Assembly: GCA_020854015.1 (NCBI GenBank)
Contig: JADZGG010000144.1
Location: 1 to 11,231 of the forward strand
DNA from: Flavobacteriales bacterium
GTDB lineage: Bacteria; Bacteroidota; Bacteroidia; Flavobacteriales_F; PHOS-HE28
Length of the DNA: 11,231 bases
Direction of reading: 5' to 3'
Every line of letters starts with the position of its first letter. Position 1 is the stretch's first letter. A program made the position numbers and the translations under genes. The notes beneath the pieces are model-generated. The model saw nothing but the letters and a program-made list of their open reading frames with translations, was not told the DNA's origin and made no database searches. Positions 1-7,180 of the stretch are shown here, piece by piece.

Positions 1-426
1 GGAACGTATATCGTTCGTGTGCTTGACCCTGAGTCGCCCGGAACGGAGGTTGAAGAAAACCCCATGGAGAACGTGGTCGTGCATCAGATCCATCGTGTAA
101 CGGGAACGGCCGTGCCCACCTATTTGCTTTTCGGATGGGGCACACATGGCGGCGGCCATCAGCATCAGACCATTCAGGCCTTTCGGCGGGGCGGCAGCGG
201 CCTGGAGCGTTGTGAAGGTTGCTTCCCCTCCGGCCGCTCGTATGGGGTCGAGTATTCACGAAGCGACACATTGGACTTGACCTTCGACGCAGGAACGAAC
301 ACGATTTCGCACAACGGCTTCCGTGACTCCGCCGGGGAGGAGGAGCCCGATGGCTTCAAGCAACCTACGGGGAAACGGGTCAGGCTCGAATGGCTCGGGG
401 ACCGGTTCGCGATCAAGCCGGAATGA
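1..426 (+). CDS. C-terminal fragment of an unrecognised protein (5' end outside the window)
   Basis: The frame is open from the first base of the window and ends at TGA 424-426, giving about 141 codons with no stop. The true start lies to the left; the GTG at 19 and the ATG at 64 are unlikely to be real starts because the frame continues upstream of them as a plausible beta-strand (GTYIVRVLDP). I do not recognise the family. Visible features are a Gly/His-rich patch (GWGTHGGGHQHQ, about residues 46-57 of the fragment), two nearby Cys (CEGC), and a hydrophilic, beta-rich C-terminus ending in WLGDRFAIKPE. No membrane segment or sorting domain is visible in this part. A hairpin starts 2 nt after the stop, which supports this being the end of a real gene. 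It converges on mdh. Function unknown. Confidence 0.6.
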   Translation, partial: GTYIVRVLDPESPGTEVEENPMENVVVHQIHRVTGTAVPTYLLFGWGTHGGGHQHQTIQAFRRGGSGLERCEGCFPSGRSYGVEYSRSDTLDLTFDAGTNTISHNGFRDSAGEEEPDGFKQPTGKRVRLEWLGDRFAIKPE

Positions 427-428
427 CA

Positions 429-450
429 AAGGCGCCCTTCCGGACGCCTT
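429..450. terminator. Bidirectional hairpin terminator between convergent genes
   Basis: On the minus strand the sequence reads AAGGCGTCC, GGAA, GGGCGCCTT, then TTG. This is a 9-bp stem (one T-G wobble) closed by a GGAA tetraloop. It lies 24 bp past the mdh stop and 2 bp past the stop of the left-hand gene. The stem starts with AA and ends with TT, so both strands get a short T-rich edge, but there is no long T-tract. Position and symmetry support a shared terminator for both converging transcripts; termination itself is inferred. Confidence 0.6.
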
Positions 451-474
451 CGTTCAGTGCGGTCGAGCCTGGGT

Positions 475-1413
475 TCAGGCAGGCACGTTCATCTTGTCCA
501 ATACATCCATCACCTCTTTCACAGCCTTGGCGCTGGCCTGGGTGAGCTCCATTTCTTCCTTGTTCAGCTTGAGCTCGATGATGCGCTCGATACCGTTCTT
601 GCCGAGGATCACGGGAACGCCGAGGTAGACGTCCTTGATGCCGTACTCACCGGTCAACCAAGCGCAGACGGGGAACACGCGCTTCTGGTCGCGCACGATG
701 GCCTCCACCATCTGCGCGGCCGCGGTACCGGGAGCGTACCAAGCGCTGGTGCCCAGGAGGTTGACGATCTCGCCACCACCCTTCTTGGTGCGCTCCACGA
801 TCGCATCGAGCTTGTCGCTGGCGATCAGTTCGGTGACGGGGATGCCGCCAACGGTGGTGTAGCGCGGCAGTGGCACCATCGTATCGCCATGACCGCCCAT
901 GAGAACGGCCTGGATATCCTTGGGGGAAACTCCGAGCTCCGTGGCCAGGAAGGCACGATAGCGTGCGGTGTCCAGGATGCCGGCCATACCGAACACGCGA
1001 TTGGCGGGGAACTTGCTCGTGAGGAAGGCACAATAGGTCATCACATCGAGCGGGTTGCTCACCACGATGATGATGGCGTTGGGGCTGTGCTTGGCGACGT
1101 TCTCCGTCACGCTCTTCACGATGGCCGCGTTGGTGGCGATGAGATCATCACGGCTCATGCCCGGCTTGCGGGGCCGGCCGGAAGTGATCACCACCACATC
1201 GCTGTTGGCGGTCTTTGAATAGTCGTTGGTGCTGCCGGTGACGCGGCTGTCGAAGAGGGCGATCGGGGAGGTCTGCCAGATATCGAGTGCCTTGCCTTCG
1301 GCAAAGCCCTCCTTGATGTCGAGCAACACCACTTCATTGGCGAGCTCCCAACGGGCACAGGCATCGGCACAGGTGGCGCCCACATTGCCGGCGCCTACAA
1401 CGGTGATCTTCAT
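475..1413 (-). CDS. mdh: Malate dehydrogenase, NAD-dependent, LDH-like type
   Basis: Complete 312-aa protein starting at ATG 1413-1411, the usual length for the lactate/malate dehydrogenase family. It interconverts malate and oxaloacetate with NAD in the cytoplasm (TCA cycle). The N-terminal Rossmann fold shows GAGNVG at residues 7-12 and the NAD-ribose-binding Asp at 32 (VVLLD). The mobile substrate loop (GRPRKPGMSRDDL, 80-92) has Arg82 and Arg88; Arg at the first of these favours malate over lactate dehydrogenase, which has Gln there. SNP with Asn120, the Asp148/Arg151 pair in DTAR, and the catalytic His175 in GGHGDT are all present, so the enzyme should be active. It is transcribed alone, converging on the left-hand gene and divergent from the sigma-factor operon. 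No convincing promoter or Shine-Dalgarno site is visible upstream. Confidence 0.96.
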   Translation of the reverse strand: MKITVVGAGNVGATCADACARWELANEVVLLDIKEGFAEGKALDIWQTSPIALFDSRVTGSTNDYSKTANSDVVVITSGRPRKPGMSRDDLIATNAAIVKSVTENVAKHSPNAIIIVVSNPLDVMTYCAFLTSKFPANRVFGMAGILDTARYRAFLATELGVSPKDIQAVLMGGHGDTMVPLPRYTTVGGIPVTELIASDKLDAIVERTKKGGGEIVNLLGTSAWYAPGTAAAQMVEAIVRDQKRVFPVCAWLTGEYGIKDVYLGVPVILGKNGIERIIELKLNKEEMELTQASAKAVKEVMDVLDKMNVPA

Positions 1414-1557
1414 GGGTCGAACAGTGATTTACGGTCGTTTCGGATCGAGATGGCCCTGCTGGCGGACCGTTGCGGACCGATCCAAGGCGAAGGCGCGGCG
1501 AAATTAGCCCTCGGGCCGCTGACCTTTTCCACGATCGGGGGCCTTCTATCAACAGGT

Positions 1558-1588
1558 TTTGGAGATCCGGAAGGGAATGTTAACTTTC
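1558..1588 (+). promoter_or_regulatory. Bacteroidota-type promoter of the sigma-factor operon
   Basis: TTTG at 1558-1561 is followed by exactly 19 nt and then TAACTTTC at 1581-1588. The known housekeeping promoter consensus of the Bacteroidota is TTTG-N19-TAnnTTTG, so only the last base differs. Transcription would begin near 1593-1595, leaving a very short leader before the ATG at 1601 or 1607. If correct, the in-frame TTG at 1559 and ATG at 1577 lie inside the promoter and cannot be the start codon. The spacing match is seen in the sequence; activity is inferred. Confidence 0.55.
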
Positions 1589-1600
1589 CTGACATTGGTC

Positions 1601-2245
1601 ATGACAATGGCGGACCTGGCAACCTTGGAGCGAAAGCTGCGTCTTGAACCCACATGGCAGGACATGGAGGGTGCGGAACGCGTGTTCGCCGGATTGGTCG
1701 AGGGTTGCATCTCCGGCGAGCGTCGCAGTCAGCAGCGCGTCTATGAGCTGTTCTATGGCAAAATGATGGCCGTATGCCTCCGTTACACCAAGAACCACGA
1801 TCAGGCGAAGGACATCCTACAGGATGGCTTCATCAAGGTGTTCCGCAGCATGGAGAAGTTCAACCGGGACGGCTCCTTCGAAGGCTGGATCCGGCGCATC
1901 ATGGTGAACACCGCCATCGATTACTTCCGCCGGACCAAGAACAGCTACCTGTTGTTGGGCGAGGAACGCAGCATCGAGGATTTCGGGGATCAGGACGAGG
2001 AGGACGTGTTGGAGGACGTGGAGCAGGAGGAGGAAGCGGACCTGAAGCCGGCGGACGTGATCAACGCCATGCAGAAGCTGACACCCGCGTACCGTACTGT
2101 GTTCAACCTGTACGTGTTCGAGGAAATGACGCACAAAGAGATCGCCGATTCTCTGGGCATCAGCATTGGGACATCCAAAAGCAATCTGGCGAAAGCGAAA
2201 CAAAACCTGAAGAAGTTGCTTAAAAAGGAGCATAAGCTCCCTTGA
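1601..2245 (+). CDS. RNA polymerase sigma factor, ECF (sigma-70 family)
   Basis: A 214-aa protein from ATG 1601. This start was chosen because a promoter lies just upstream; ATG 1607 and ATG 1664 are alternatives, and the frame stays open up to TTG 1559. Region 2 spans residues 46-111, with CLRYTKNHDQAKDILQDGF as the core and polymerase-binding part and FEGWIRRIMVNTAIDYFRR as the promoter -10 recognition and melting part. Region 4 spans about 152-207 and has the helix-turn-helix YVFEEMTHKEIADSLGIS followed by GTSKSNLAKAKQNL, which reads the -35 element. Regions 1 and 3 are absent, as expected for ECF sigma factors. The linker at about 125-148 is strikingly acidic. The stop codon overlaps a possible TTG start of the next gene and lies 5 nt before its ATG, so the two form an operon. 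That neighbour is a membrane protein resembling an anti-sigma factor. The regulon is unknown. Confidence 0.92.
   Translation: MTMADLATLERKLRLEPTWQDMEGAERVFAGLVEGCISGERRSQQRVYELFYGKMMAVCLRYTKNHDQAKDILQDGFIKVFRSMEKFNRDGSFEGWIRRIMVNTAIDYFRRTKNSYLLLGEERSIEDFGDQDEEDVLEDVEQEEEADLKPADVINAMQKLTPAYRTVFNLYVFEEMTHKEIADSLGISIGTSKSNLAKAKQNLKKLLKKEHKLP
2225..2240 (+). promoter_or_regulatory. RBS-containing hairpin upstream of the anti-sigma-like gene
   Basis: AAGGAG at 2225-2230 is the best Shine-Dalgarno-like string in the window. Its GGAG core forms part of a perfect 5-bp hairpin: GGAGC (2227-2231), loop ATAA, GCTCC (2236-2240). The hairpin lies within the last codons of the sigma-factor gene. Ribosomes finishing that gene would open it, which could couple translation of the second gene to the first. 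Spacing is 11 nt to TTG 2242 and 20 nt to ATG 2251. Bacteroidota rely little on Shine-Dalgarno pairing, so its role is uncertain. Confidence 0.35.
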
Positions 2246-2250
2246 ACGAT

Positions 2251-3636
2251 ATGGCTGACATCAGAAACACATCGGGCGCCTTCGAACAGCGCATCAAGGA
2301 TAGCCTTGAGCAGTTCGAAGTACCCTACAACTCGTCCGATTGGGCGCAGTTGGAGCAGGCGATGGATGGTCCGCGCAGCGTTCGCTGGTGGACCACCCCC
2401 GGCATGATCGCTGCTCTGCTCGCCGGCACATTGGTCGTAGGCGGCGGCACCTACCTGCTGACCCAGCGTAACTCGGCTGAAGCCCCCGCTCAGGCAACCA
2501 CGGCCGGTACGGATGGTGATATGGCCACTGGCCAGGATGGACCGCCAGTGGCTGCCTCGGTCACAACCGAAACCAAGACGGACGCAAGCACAAGTACTAA
2601 TAGCGAAGTCACGAACGCACCAGTTGACCCTACGACCAACACGTCCTCAGTAGTGGATGCTTCAACAAGCAACTCCAACACCACAGAGCGGACCACTGCC
2701 TCCGAGTCCCAAGTGCGTGCGGCTCGTAACGGAGCTGCGACCGGACAGGCTTCAGATGTTAGCATGAACAAGGAGGTGAACAAGGCAGCCTCCCCCTCCG
2801 GATCCAACGCTCCGAAGAATACGGTGTCCGGAACGACGACGGCCGCAGGCGCCACCAGTGCATCCACCGATATGACCTTCAAAGCGAGCGTGAGCGCTGC
2901 CTGCCCTGGAGAGGAGGTGACCTTCAAGGTTGAGAACATGCCCACCGGTGGTATCTACCTTTGGAACTTCGGCGATGGCAGCTTCAGCAACAAGGCCAAT
3001 CCCGAACACACGTTCACCAAGCCGGGCAATTACCAAGTGATGCTTTCCATGAGCGCCGCTGGTGTAGGCACGATCCACAACAAGCCCAGCAGCGACATCA
3101 TCAGCATCCACGAAGCGCCGAAGGCTTCCTTCAATGCACAGAAACAGGATTTCGAAGGCCACATCCCCAGTGTTCACTTCGAGAACCGGAGCAACGGCGC
3201 AAAGCAGTACCACTGGGACTTCGGCGATGGCAGCACCAGCAGCGTGGCACACCCCGACCACATCTATAAGAAGAAGGGCGTATACCCTGTGAAGCTCCAA
3301 GTGACCAGCGAGAAGGGCTGCATGGACATCTACGAGCGCGAGGTACGGATCGAGAAGGACTACAACCTCGATGCCCCTGCGAAGTTCGCACCAGTGAACG
3401 CGGAGACCTTCATGCCTGAAGCCCTCCGCACGCTGGGTGTCAAGTTCCACCTGATGGTGTACACGGCTGACGGTCAATTGGTCTACGAGACCTCCGACGC
3501 CACCAAGCCATGGACCGGCCGCATGAACAACCGCGGCGAAGTGTTGACCAAAGGTGACTACGTGTGGGTGGTAGATGTGCGCGAGCGGGTCCATCTTGAC
3601 GAGACCTACACAGGCAAGGTCACATTGGAACGTTGA
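2251..3636 (+). CDS. Anti-sigma-factor-like single-pass membrane protein with two PKD domains and a degenerate T9SS-like C-terminal domain
   Basis: A 461-aa protein from ATG 2251; TTG 2242, which would overlap the sigma stop, is an in-frame alternative. Residues 1-46 are cytoplasmic-looking (FEQRIKDSLEQFEVPYNSSDW, then a short helix). One membrane segment lies at about 50-71 (MIAALLAGTLVVGGG), with no cleavable signal peptide, giving an N-in, C-periplasm topology. Residues 75-205 form a Ser/Thr/Ala/Asn-rich spacer. Two PKD domains follow, at about 209-287 with WNFGDGS and 290-369 with WDFGDGS. The last 80 residues resemble a gliding-motility/T9SS type B domain (VYTADGQLVYETSD, WTGRMNN, GDYVWVV, GKVTLER), but the usual FTPNGDG motif is replaced by FMPEALR. 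Position directly after an ECF sigma gene and the topology suggest a membrane anti-sigma factor. No zinc-binding anti-sigma motif (HxxxCxxC) is present, so that role is inferred. The last ORF of its operon, it is followed by a hairpin terminator. Confidence 0.85.
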   Translation: MADIRNTSGAFEQRIKDSLEQFEVPYNSSDWAQLEQAMDGPRSVRWWTTPGMIAALLAGTLVVGGGTYLLTQRNSAEAPAQATTAGTDGDMATGQDGPPVAASVTTETKTDASTSTNSEVTNAPVDPTTNTSSVVDASTSNSNTTERTTASESQVRAARNGAATGQASDVSMNKEVNKAASPSGSNAPKNTVSGTTTAAGATSASTDMTFKASVSAACPGEEVTFKVENMPTGGIYLWNFGDGSFSNKANPEHTFTKPGNYQVMLSMSAAGVGTIHNKPSSDIISIHEAPKASFNAQKQDFEGHIPSVHFENRSNGAKQYHWDFGDGSTSSVAHPDHIYKKKGVYPVKLQVTSEKGCMDIYEREVRIEKDYNLDAPAKFAPVNAETFMPEALRTLGVKFHLMVYTADGQLVYETSDATKPWTGRMNNRGEVLTKGDYVWVVDVRERVHLDETYTGKVTLER

Positions 3637-3652
3637 TCATTCTTCATTCCCA

Positions 3653-3683
3653 AGCAAGCCCTCCGCGACCCGGGGGGCTTGTT
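3653..3683 (+). terminator. Hairpin terminator of the sigma/anti-sigma-like operon
   Basis: AGCAAGCCC at 3653-3661 pairs with GGGCTTGTT at 3675-3683 (9 bp, one G-T wobble) around a 13-nt GC-rich loop. It begins 17 nt after the stop codon of the preceding gene. The 3' arm ends in TTGTT but no long T-run follows, so it is a plausible but not classical intrinsic terminator. Confidence 0.55.
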
Positions 3684-3706
3684 CGTTCACAGCCTTCCCC
3701 GCCTTT

Positions 3707-3718
3707 CGTAACGTTCGT
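3707..3718 (+). promoter_or_regulatory. Motif CGTAACGTTCGT shared with the upstream region of the paralogous gene
   Basis: The 12-mer CGTAACGTTCGT lies 72 nt before ATG 3791 (39 nt before ATG 3758). It matches CGTAACGTACGT at 7363-7374, just upstream of the tandem paralog, in 11 of 12 positions. Both contain a small palindrome (AACGTT, and ACGTACGT in the second). It could be a regulator-binding or promoter element common to the two genes, or a leftover of the duplication. The different distance to each start codon argues against a strict promoter element. Confidence 0.2.
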
Positions 3719-3790
3719 TGCGCCTGTTCGCTCGGAACATTTCAACTTAGGCGCCGCATGAGCCACTCCCAGCGTCACAGGATCATCGTG

Positions 3791-6700
3791 ATGACCCCAC
3801 GTTCCGTTCGATCCATTTCAGTGCTCAAGCGTCTGCCCCTTCTGCTGACCTTGTTCAGCCTGCTCCTGCTCCGTACTTCGGCCTTGGCGCAGCCCCCGGT
3901 GATCCTGATGTACAGTGGCACAGAAACGCTCTGCAACGCCGTTCTCTACGATGCTGGCTTCAACGGTGACTATGGGAACAACGAGAACAATGTGCTCACC
4001 TTCTGCCCCGGTGTTCCCGGCGCGTTCATCCAGATCGCGTTCAACACATTCGACCTGGGCGCTGGTGATGTGTTGAACGTCTATGATGGTACCACGAACC
4101 TTTCACCGCTGATCGGTCAAGGCACAGGAAGCTCATTGGCCGGTCTTACGGCAGCCGCATCACCCAACAACCCCAGCGGCTGTCTTACGCTGGAGTTCAT
4201 CTCCGACGCGGCCGGCACCGGTCCTGGCTTCGAGATCCAAGTGCTTTGCGACCAGCCGTGCATTGAACCCACGGCCGTGATCACCGCGTTGCCGGAGGAG
4301 CCCTATAAGGTCTGCGTAGGGGAATCGATCACCTTCGATGGATCAGGATCAGCTGCCGCCCCGGGCAGGACCCTCGTGGACTACATCTGGACCACAGGGG
4401 ACGGCGACACACTGAACGGGCCGACATTCACATACAGTTACGGTACTCCCGGAGAGTATCTGGTGACGTTGACCGTTCAGGACGATATCGGTTGCTACAG
4501 CTTGACCTACGTGTACGTAACGATCCGCGTGTCCACGCTGCCGGTGTTCGACATTCAAGTGGTGCCCACCAGCCTTTGCGTAGGCGAATCCGCTGTTGTG
4601 ACCGGGCTTGTGACCGGTACGGAATGGACCAACGTACCACAGCCATTCATTGATGGACTTACGGCCCTGCCGGACGGAGGGGGTGTTTCCTACAATGCTG
4701 GCGTCAACGTTTCCGGCTTCCCCACCAACACCACGATCTCTTCCGCAACGGACATCACGCAGGTCTGCCTTGTGATGGAACACAGTTATTTCGGGGACCT
4801 TCAGGTTTACCTGACCTGCCCGAACGGCCAGCAAGTAACGCTCTTCCAAGGATACCAGAGCGGAACGCCCGGTAACACCTACCTCGGCGATCCTTTCGAC
4901 GCCAGTACGGGTATCCCTGGCACAGGTTGGCTTTATTGCTTCAGCACTGTAGGCACCTTTGGAACCATGGTGCAGGAGAACGGCAATAGCAACTGGATCC
5001 CGAACACCAATGCCCCCATCGGCAACAGTCTTCCTCCGGGACAATACACCTCACAGGACCCGTTCAGTGACTGGATCGGTTGCGACCTGAACGGCACCTG
5101 GACGCTTACCATCGTCGACAACCTCTTCATCGACGATGGGTTCATCTTCAGTTGGTGGCTGGATGTCGACCCATCGCTTTACCCAACTGTGGTCGAGTAC
5201 ACGCCCACCTTCGGGGCGGGTTGTGACAGCACTTACTGGTCCGGGCCGAACATCGTGGCCACCGACGCGAATTGCGAGCAGATCACGATCACTCCACCCG
5301 CTGCAGGCAGCTACGACTACACCTACACGGCCATCGATGACTTCGGCTGTACTTACGACACCACGATCACTGTTACCGTGACGCCCGCTCCAACGATCGA
5401 TGTGACAAGCGCCTTGGGGCCGACGTGCGCAAGTCCGGTGCAATTGACGACCACGATTCTGCCCCCACTGGCCAGCGGACCCTTGTTCCACAGTTGGTCG
5501 CCTTCCGTGGGCCTTTCCAACGCGAACGTACCCAACCCCACGGCCCAGACCAACGTGCCGACCTGGTATGTGAACACGGTGTATCCCTTCGGGCATCCGC
5601 TCTGTGCGGCGGTGGACAGTGCTTTGGTGAACCCGACCACAACGCTGGAGAATGACAGCATCATTCTCAACGCGACCTGCAATGGTGGGAACAACGGCAG
5701 CATTGAAGTGGTGACAACAGGCGCGGGCGGCCCTTGGTCGTATTCCTGGACCGATGCTGGCGGGATCATAGTACAGACAACCGCAAGTTCAACGACCGGG
5801 GACATCTACGTTGGAGAAGCGGGCACCTACACGATCGTAGTATCCGAGACGATCAACGGCAACGGGTGCACGGATACTGTGGTGGCGGTCATTGAGGAGC
5901 CCACTGAGGTCACCATACTCCTGTCCGTCGACGACACCACGATCTGCAAGACCGGCATCGCGGAGCTTTCCGCATCTGGCGCAGGCGGCACTGGAACCAT
6001 CGATCTCAATTGGTCGCAAGGGCTTGTAGGAAGTGGCCCGCATGCCGTTAGCCCAGTGAACACAACGTTGTATTCCGTCTGCGCCAGCGATGCGAACGGC
6101 TGCATGAGCGATACGCTCGATGTGACCGTGACGGTGCTACCGAACATTGCCTTCACCATGCCGGACACGGTGCTTACCTGCCCCGAAGTGGATGTGGTGC
6201 TGAACGCGGCACCTGTGACCGGCGGTGATGGACAATACCTCTTCGACTGGCAGGGGAACGGGCCCGTGCCTTCCTCGTCCTACACGGTGAACCTGACCGC
6301 CTCGCAACTATTCTGCGTCACCGTGAACGATGGTTGTGAAACACCAGTGCAGACCCGTTGCACGTATGTCTCCGTGACCCCGATCCCGGACCTTGTCCTG
6401 ACCGTGGACAGTGCATTGGGATGCGAGCCTTTCGCCGTGGAATTCACCGTGCTGGACACGACGACCGGAGCGCAGGTGCAATGGGACTTCGGCGATGGCG
6501 TGACCACTCCCGGCCCTCCAGAAGTAGGCCACACCTATGCGGATCCTGGCAGTTATGATGTGAGCGTGCTGGTCACTTGGCCGAACGCTTGCCAGGACGA
6601 TACGACATTGACCTCATTGGTGGTGGTAGAGCCTTTGGCCGATGCCAACTTCTTCTGGAACCCATCTCCTACCTCCATCCTCACGCCAACACTGACCTTC

Positions 6701-7180
6701 ACGGAGGATGCCGGTCCTTATGCGACCCAGTATGTGTGGGACTTCGCTGGGCTGGGAACGGCGACGGGTCCCGAAGCGACATTCACCTTTCCCGACCAGG
6801 TCGGCTTCACCTATCCTGTGGAACTGTGGGTAACGAACTACCTGGGTTGCGCGGACAGCGTGGTGAAACTGGTGGAGGTGAAGGACGAGTTCCTCATCTA
6901 CGTCCCCGATGTGTTCACCCCGGATGGTGACGGCATCAACGAAGTGTTCCGTGTGATGGGCAACGACATTGACCCGCGCGAATTCGAGCTCCTGATCTTC
7001 GACCGTTGGGGTGAAGTGGTATTCAGCACTACGGACCCGAACAAGGGTTGGAGTGGAGCTTTCGGCGGTGGCGACGGTGAAGCTGTCCAGGAAGGTGTCT
7101 ATCCCTGGCGACTGCGTGCTGCATCACGTTACAGCCAGGAGCGCAGGGAGCTCTTCGGCCATGTGACGCTATTGAAATAG
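3791..7180 (+). CDS. Large secreted modular protein: signal peptide, CUB, PKD, P-domain, SprB-like repeat, PKD, T9SS type B sorting domain
   Basis: A 1129-aa protein from ATG 3791, chosen because it gives a normal signal peptide (basic n-region, Leu-rich core, cleavage near ALA33) and has AGGA 8 nt upstream; ATG 3758 would add 11 residues. Order of modules: CUB-like domain at 41-153; PKD at about 159-247; proprotein-convertase P-like domain at about 305-465 (DLQVYLTCPNG, LNGTWTLTIVDN); a Cys-containing module to about 535 (GCDSTYWSGPNI, DDFGCTYDTT); PKD-like WSPSVGLSNANV; SprB-like repeat at about 621-704 (CNGGNNGSIEV); Ig-like region at 706-866; PKD at 867-948 with WDFGDG at 898-903; a diverged PKD (YVWDFAG); and the C-terminal T9SS type B/gliding-motility domain at 1038-1129 (VPDVFTPDGDGINEVF, FDRWGEVVFST, GWSG, GVYPWRL). 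By family knowledge it is exported by Sec, then by T9SS to the surface or medium. No catalytic domain is visible; an adhesin or structural role is inferred. The next gene is a paralog. Confidence 0.9.
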   Translation: MTPRSVRSISVLKRLPLLLTLFSLLLLRTSALAQPPVILMYSGTETLCNAVLYDAGFNGDYGNNENNVLTFCPGVPGAFIQIAFNTFDLGAGDVLNVYDGTTNLSPLIGQGTGSSLAGLTAAASPNNPSGCLTLEFISDAAGTGPGFEIQVLCDQPCIEPTAVITALPEEPYKVCVGESITFDGSGSAAAPGRTLVDYIWTTGDGDTLNGPTFTYSYGTPGEYLVTLTVQDDIGCYSLTYVYVTIRVSTLPVFDIQVVPTSLCVGESAVVTGLVTGTEWTNVPQPFIDGLTALPDGGGVSYNAGVNVSGFPTNTTISSATDITQVCLVMEHSYFGDLQVYLTCPNGQQVTLFQGYQSGTPGNTYLGDPFDASTGIPGTGWLYCFSTVGTFGTMVQENGNSNWIPNTNAPIGNSLPPGQYTSQDPFSDWIGCDLNGTWTLTIVDNLFIDDGFIFSWWLDVDPSLYPTVVEYTPTFGAGCDSTYWSGPNIVATDANCEQITITPPAAGSYDYTYTAIDDFGCTYDTTITVTVTPAPTIDVTSALGPTCASPVQLTTTILPPLASGPLFHSWSPSVGLSNANVPNPTAQTNVPTWYVNTVYPFGHPLCAAVDSALVNPTTTLENDSIILNATCNGGNNGSIEVVTTGAGGPWSYSWTDAGGIIVQTTASSTTGDIYVGEAGTYTIVVSETINGNGCTDTVVAVIEEPTEVTILLSVDDTTICKTGIAELSASGAGGTGTIDLNWSQGLVGSGPHAVSPVNTTLYSVCASDANGCMSDTLDVTVTVLPNIAFTMPDTVLTCPEVDVVLNAAPVTGGDGQYLFDWQGNGPVPSSSYTVNLTASQLFCVTVNDGCETPVQTRCTYVSVTPIPDLVLTVDSALGCEPFAVEFTVLDTTTGAQVQWDFGDGVTTPGPPEVGHTYADPGSYDVSVLVTWPNACQDDTTLTSLVVVEPLADANFFWNPSPTSILTPTLTFTEDAGPYATQYVWDFAGLGTATGPEATFTFPDQVGFTYPVELWVTNYLGCADSVVKLVEVKDEFLIYVPDVFTPDGDGINEVFRVMGNDIDPREFELLIFDRWGEVVFSTTDPNKGWSGAFGGGDGEAVQEGVYPWRLRAASRYSQERRELFGHVTLLK

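Noticed and set aside
457..1218. 253-codon open frame on the plus strand
   Set aside because: It lies antisense to mdh, whose protein is unmistakable; the predicted product is a His/Asp/Gly-rich shadow translation without recognisable motifs.
1499..1506. TAATTTCG on the minus strand as a -7 element for mdh
   Set aside because: It matches the -7 box with one mismatch, but no TTTG is found at the expected 19-nt distance.
1559..1600. TTG 1559 or ATG 1577 as start of the sigma factor
   Set aside because: Both fall within the near-consensus promoter, and the added residues (from EIRKGMLTF) show no resemblance to the conserved sigma N-terminus. This is not excluded if the promoter call is wrong.
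2752..3594. 280-codon open frame on the minus strand
   Set aside because: Antisense to the PKD domains of the anti-sigma-like protein; no recognisable motif and no separate promoter seen.
3575..3790. Longer N-terminus for the first giant protein, starting inside the preceding gene
   Set aside because: It would overlap the end of the upstream gene in another frame, run through the terminator hairpin, and bury the signal peptide more than 60 residues inside.
4349..5044. 231-codon open frame on the minus strand
   Set aside because: Antisense shadow of the PKD and P-like domains of the first giant protein.
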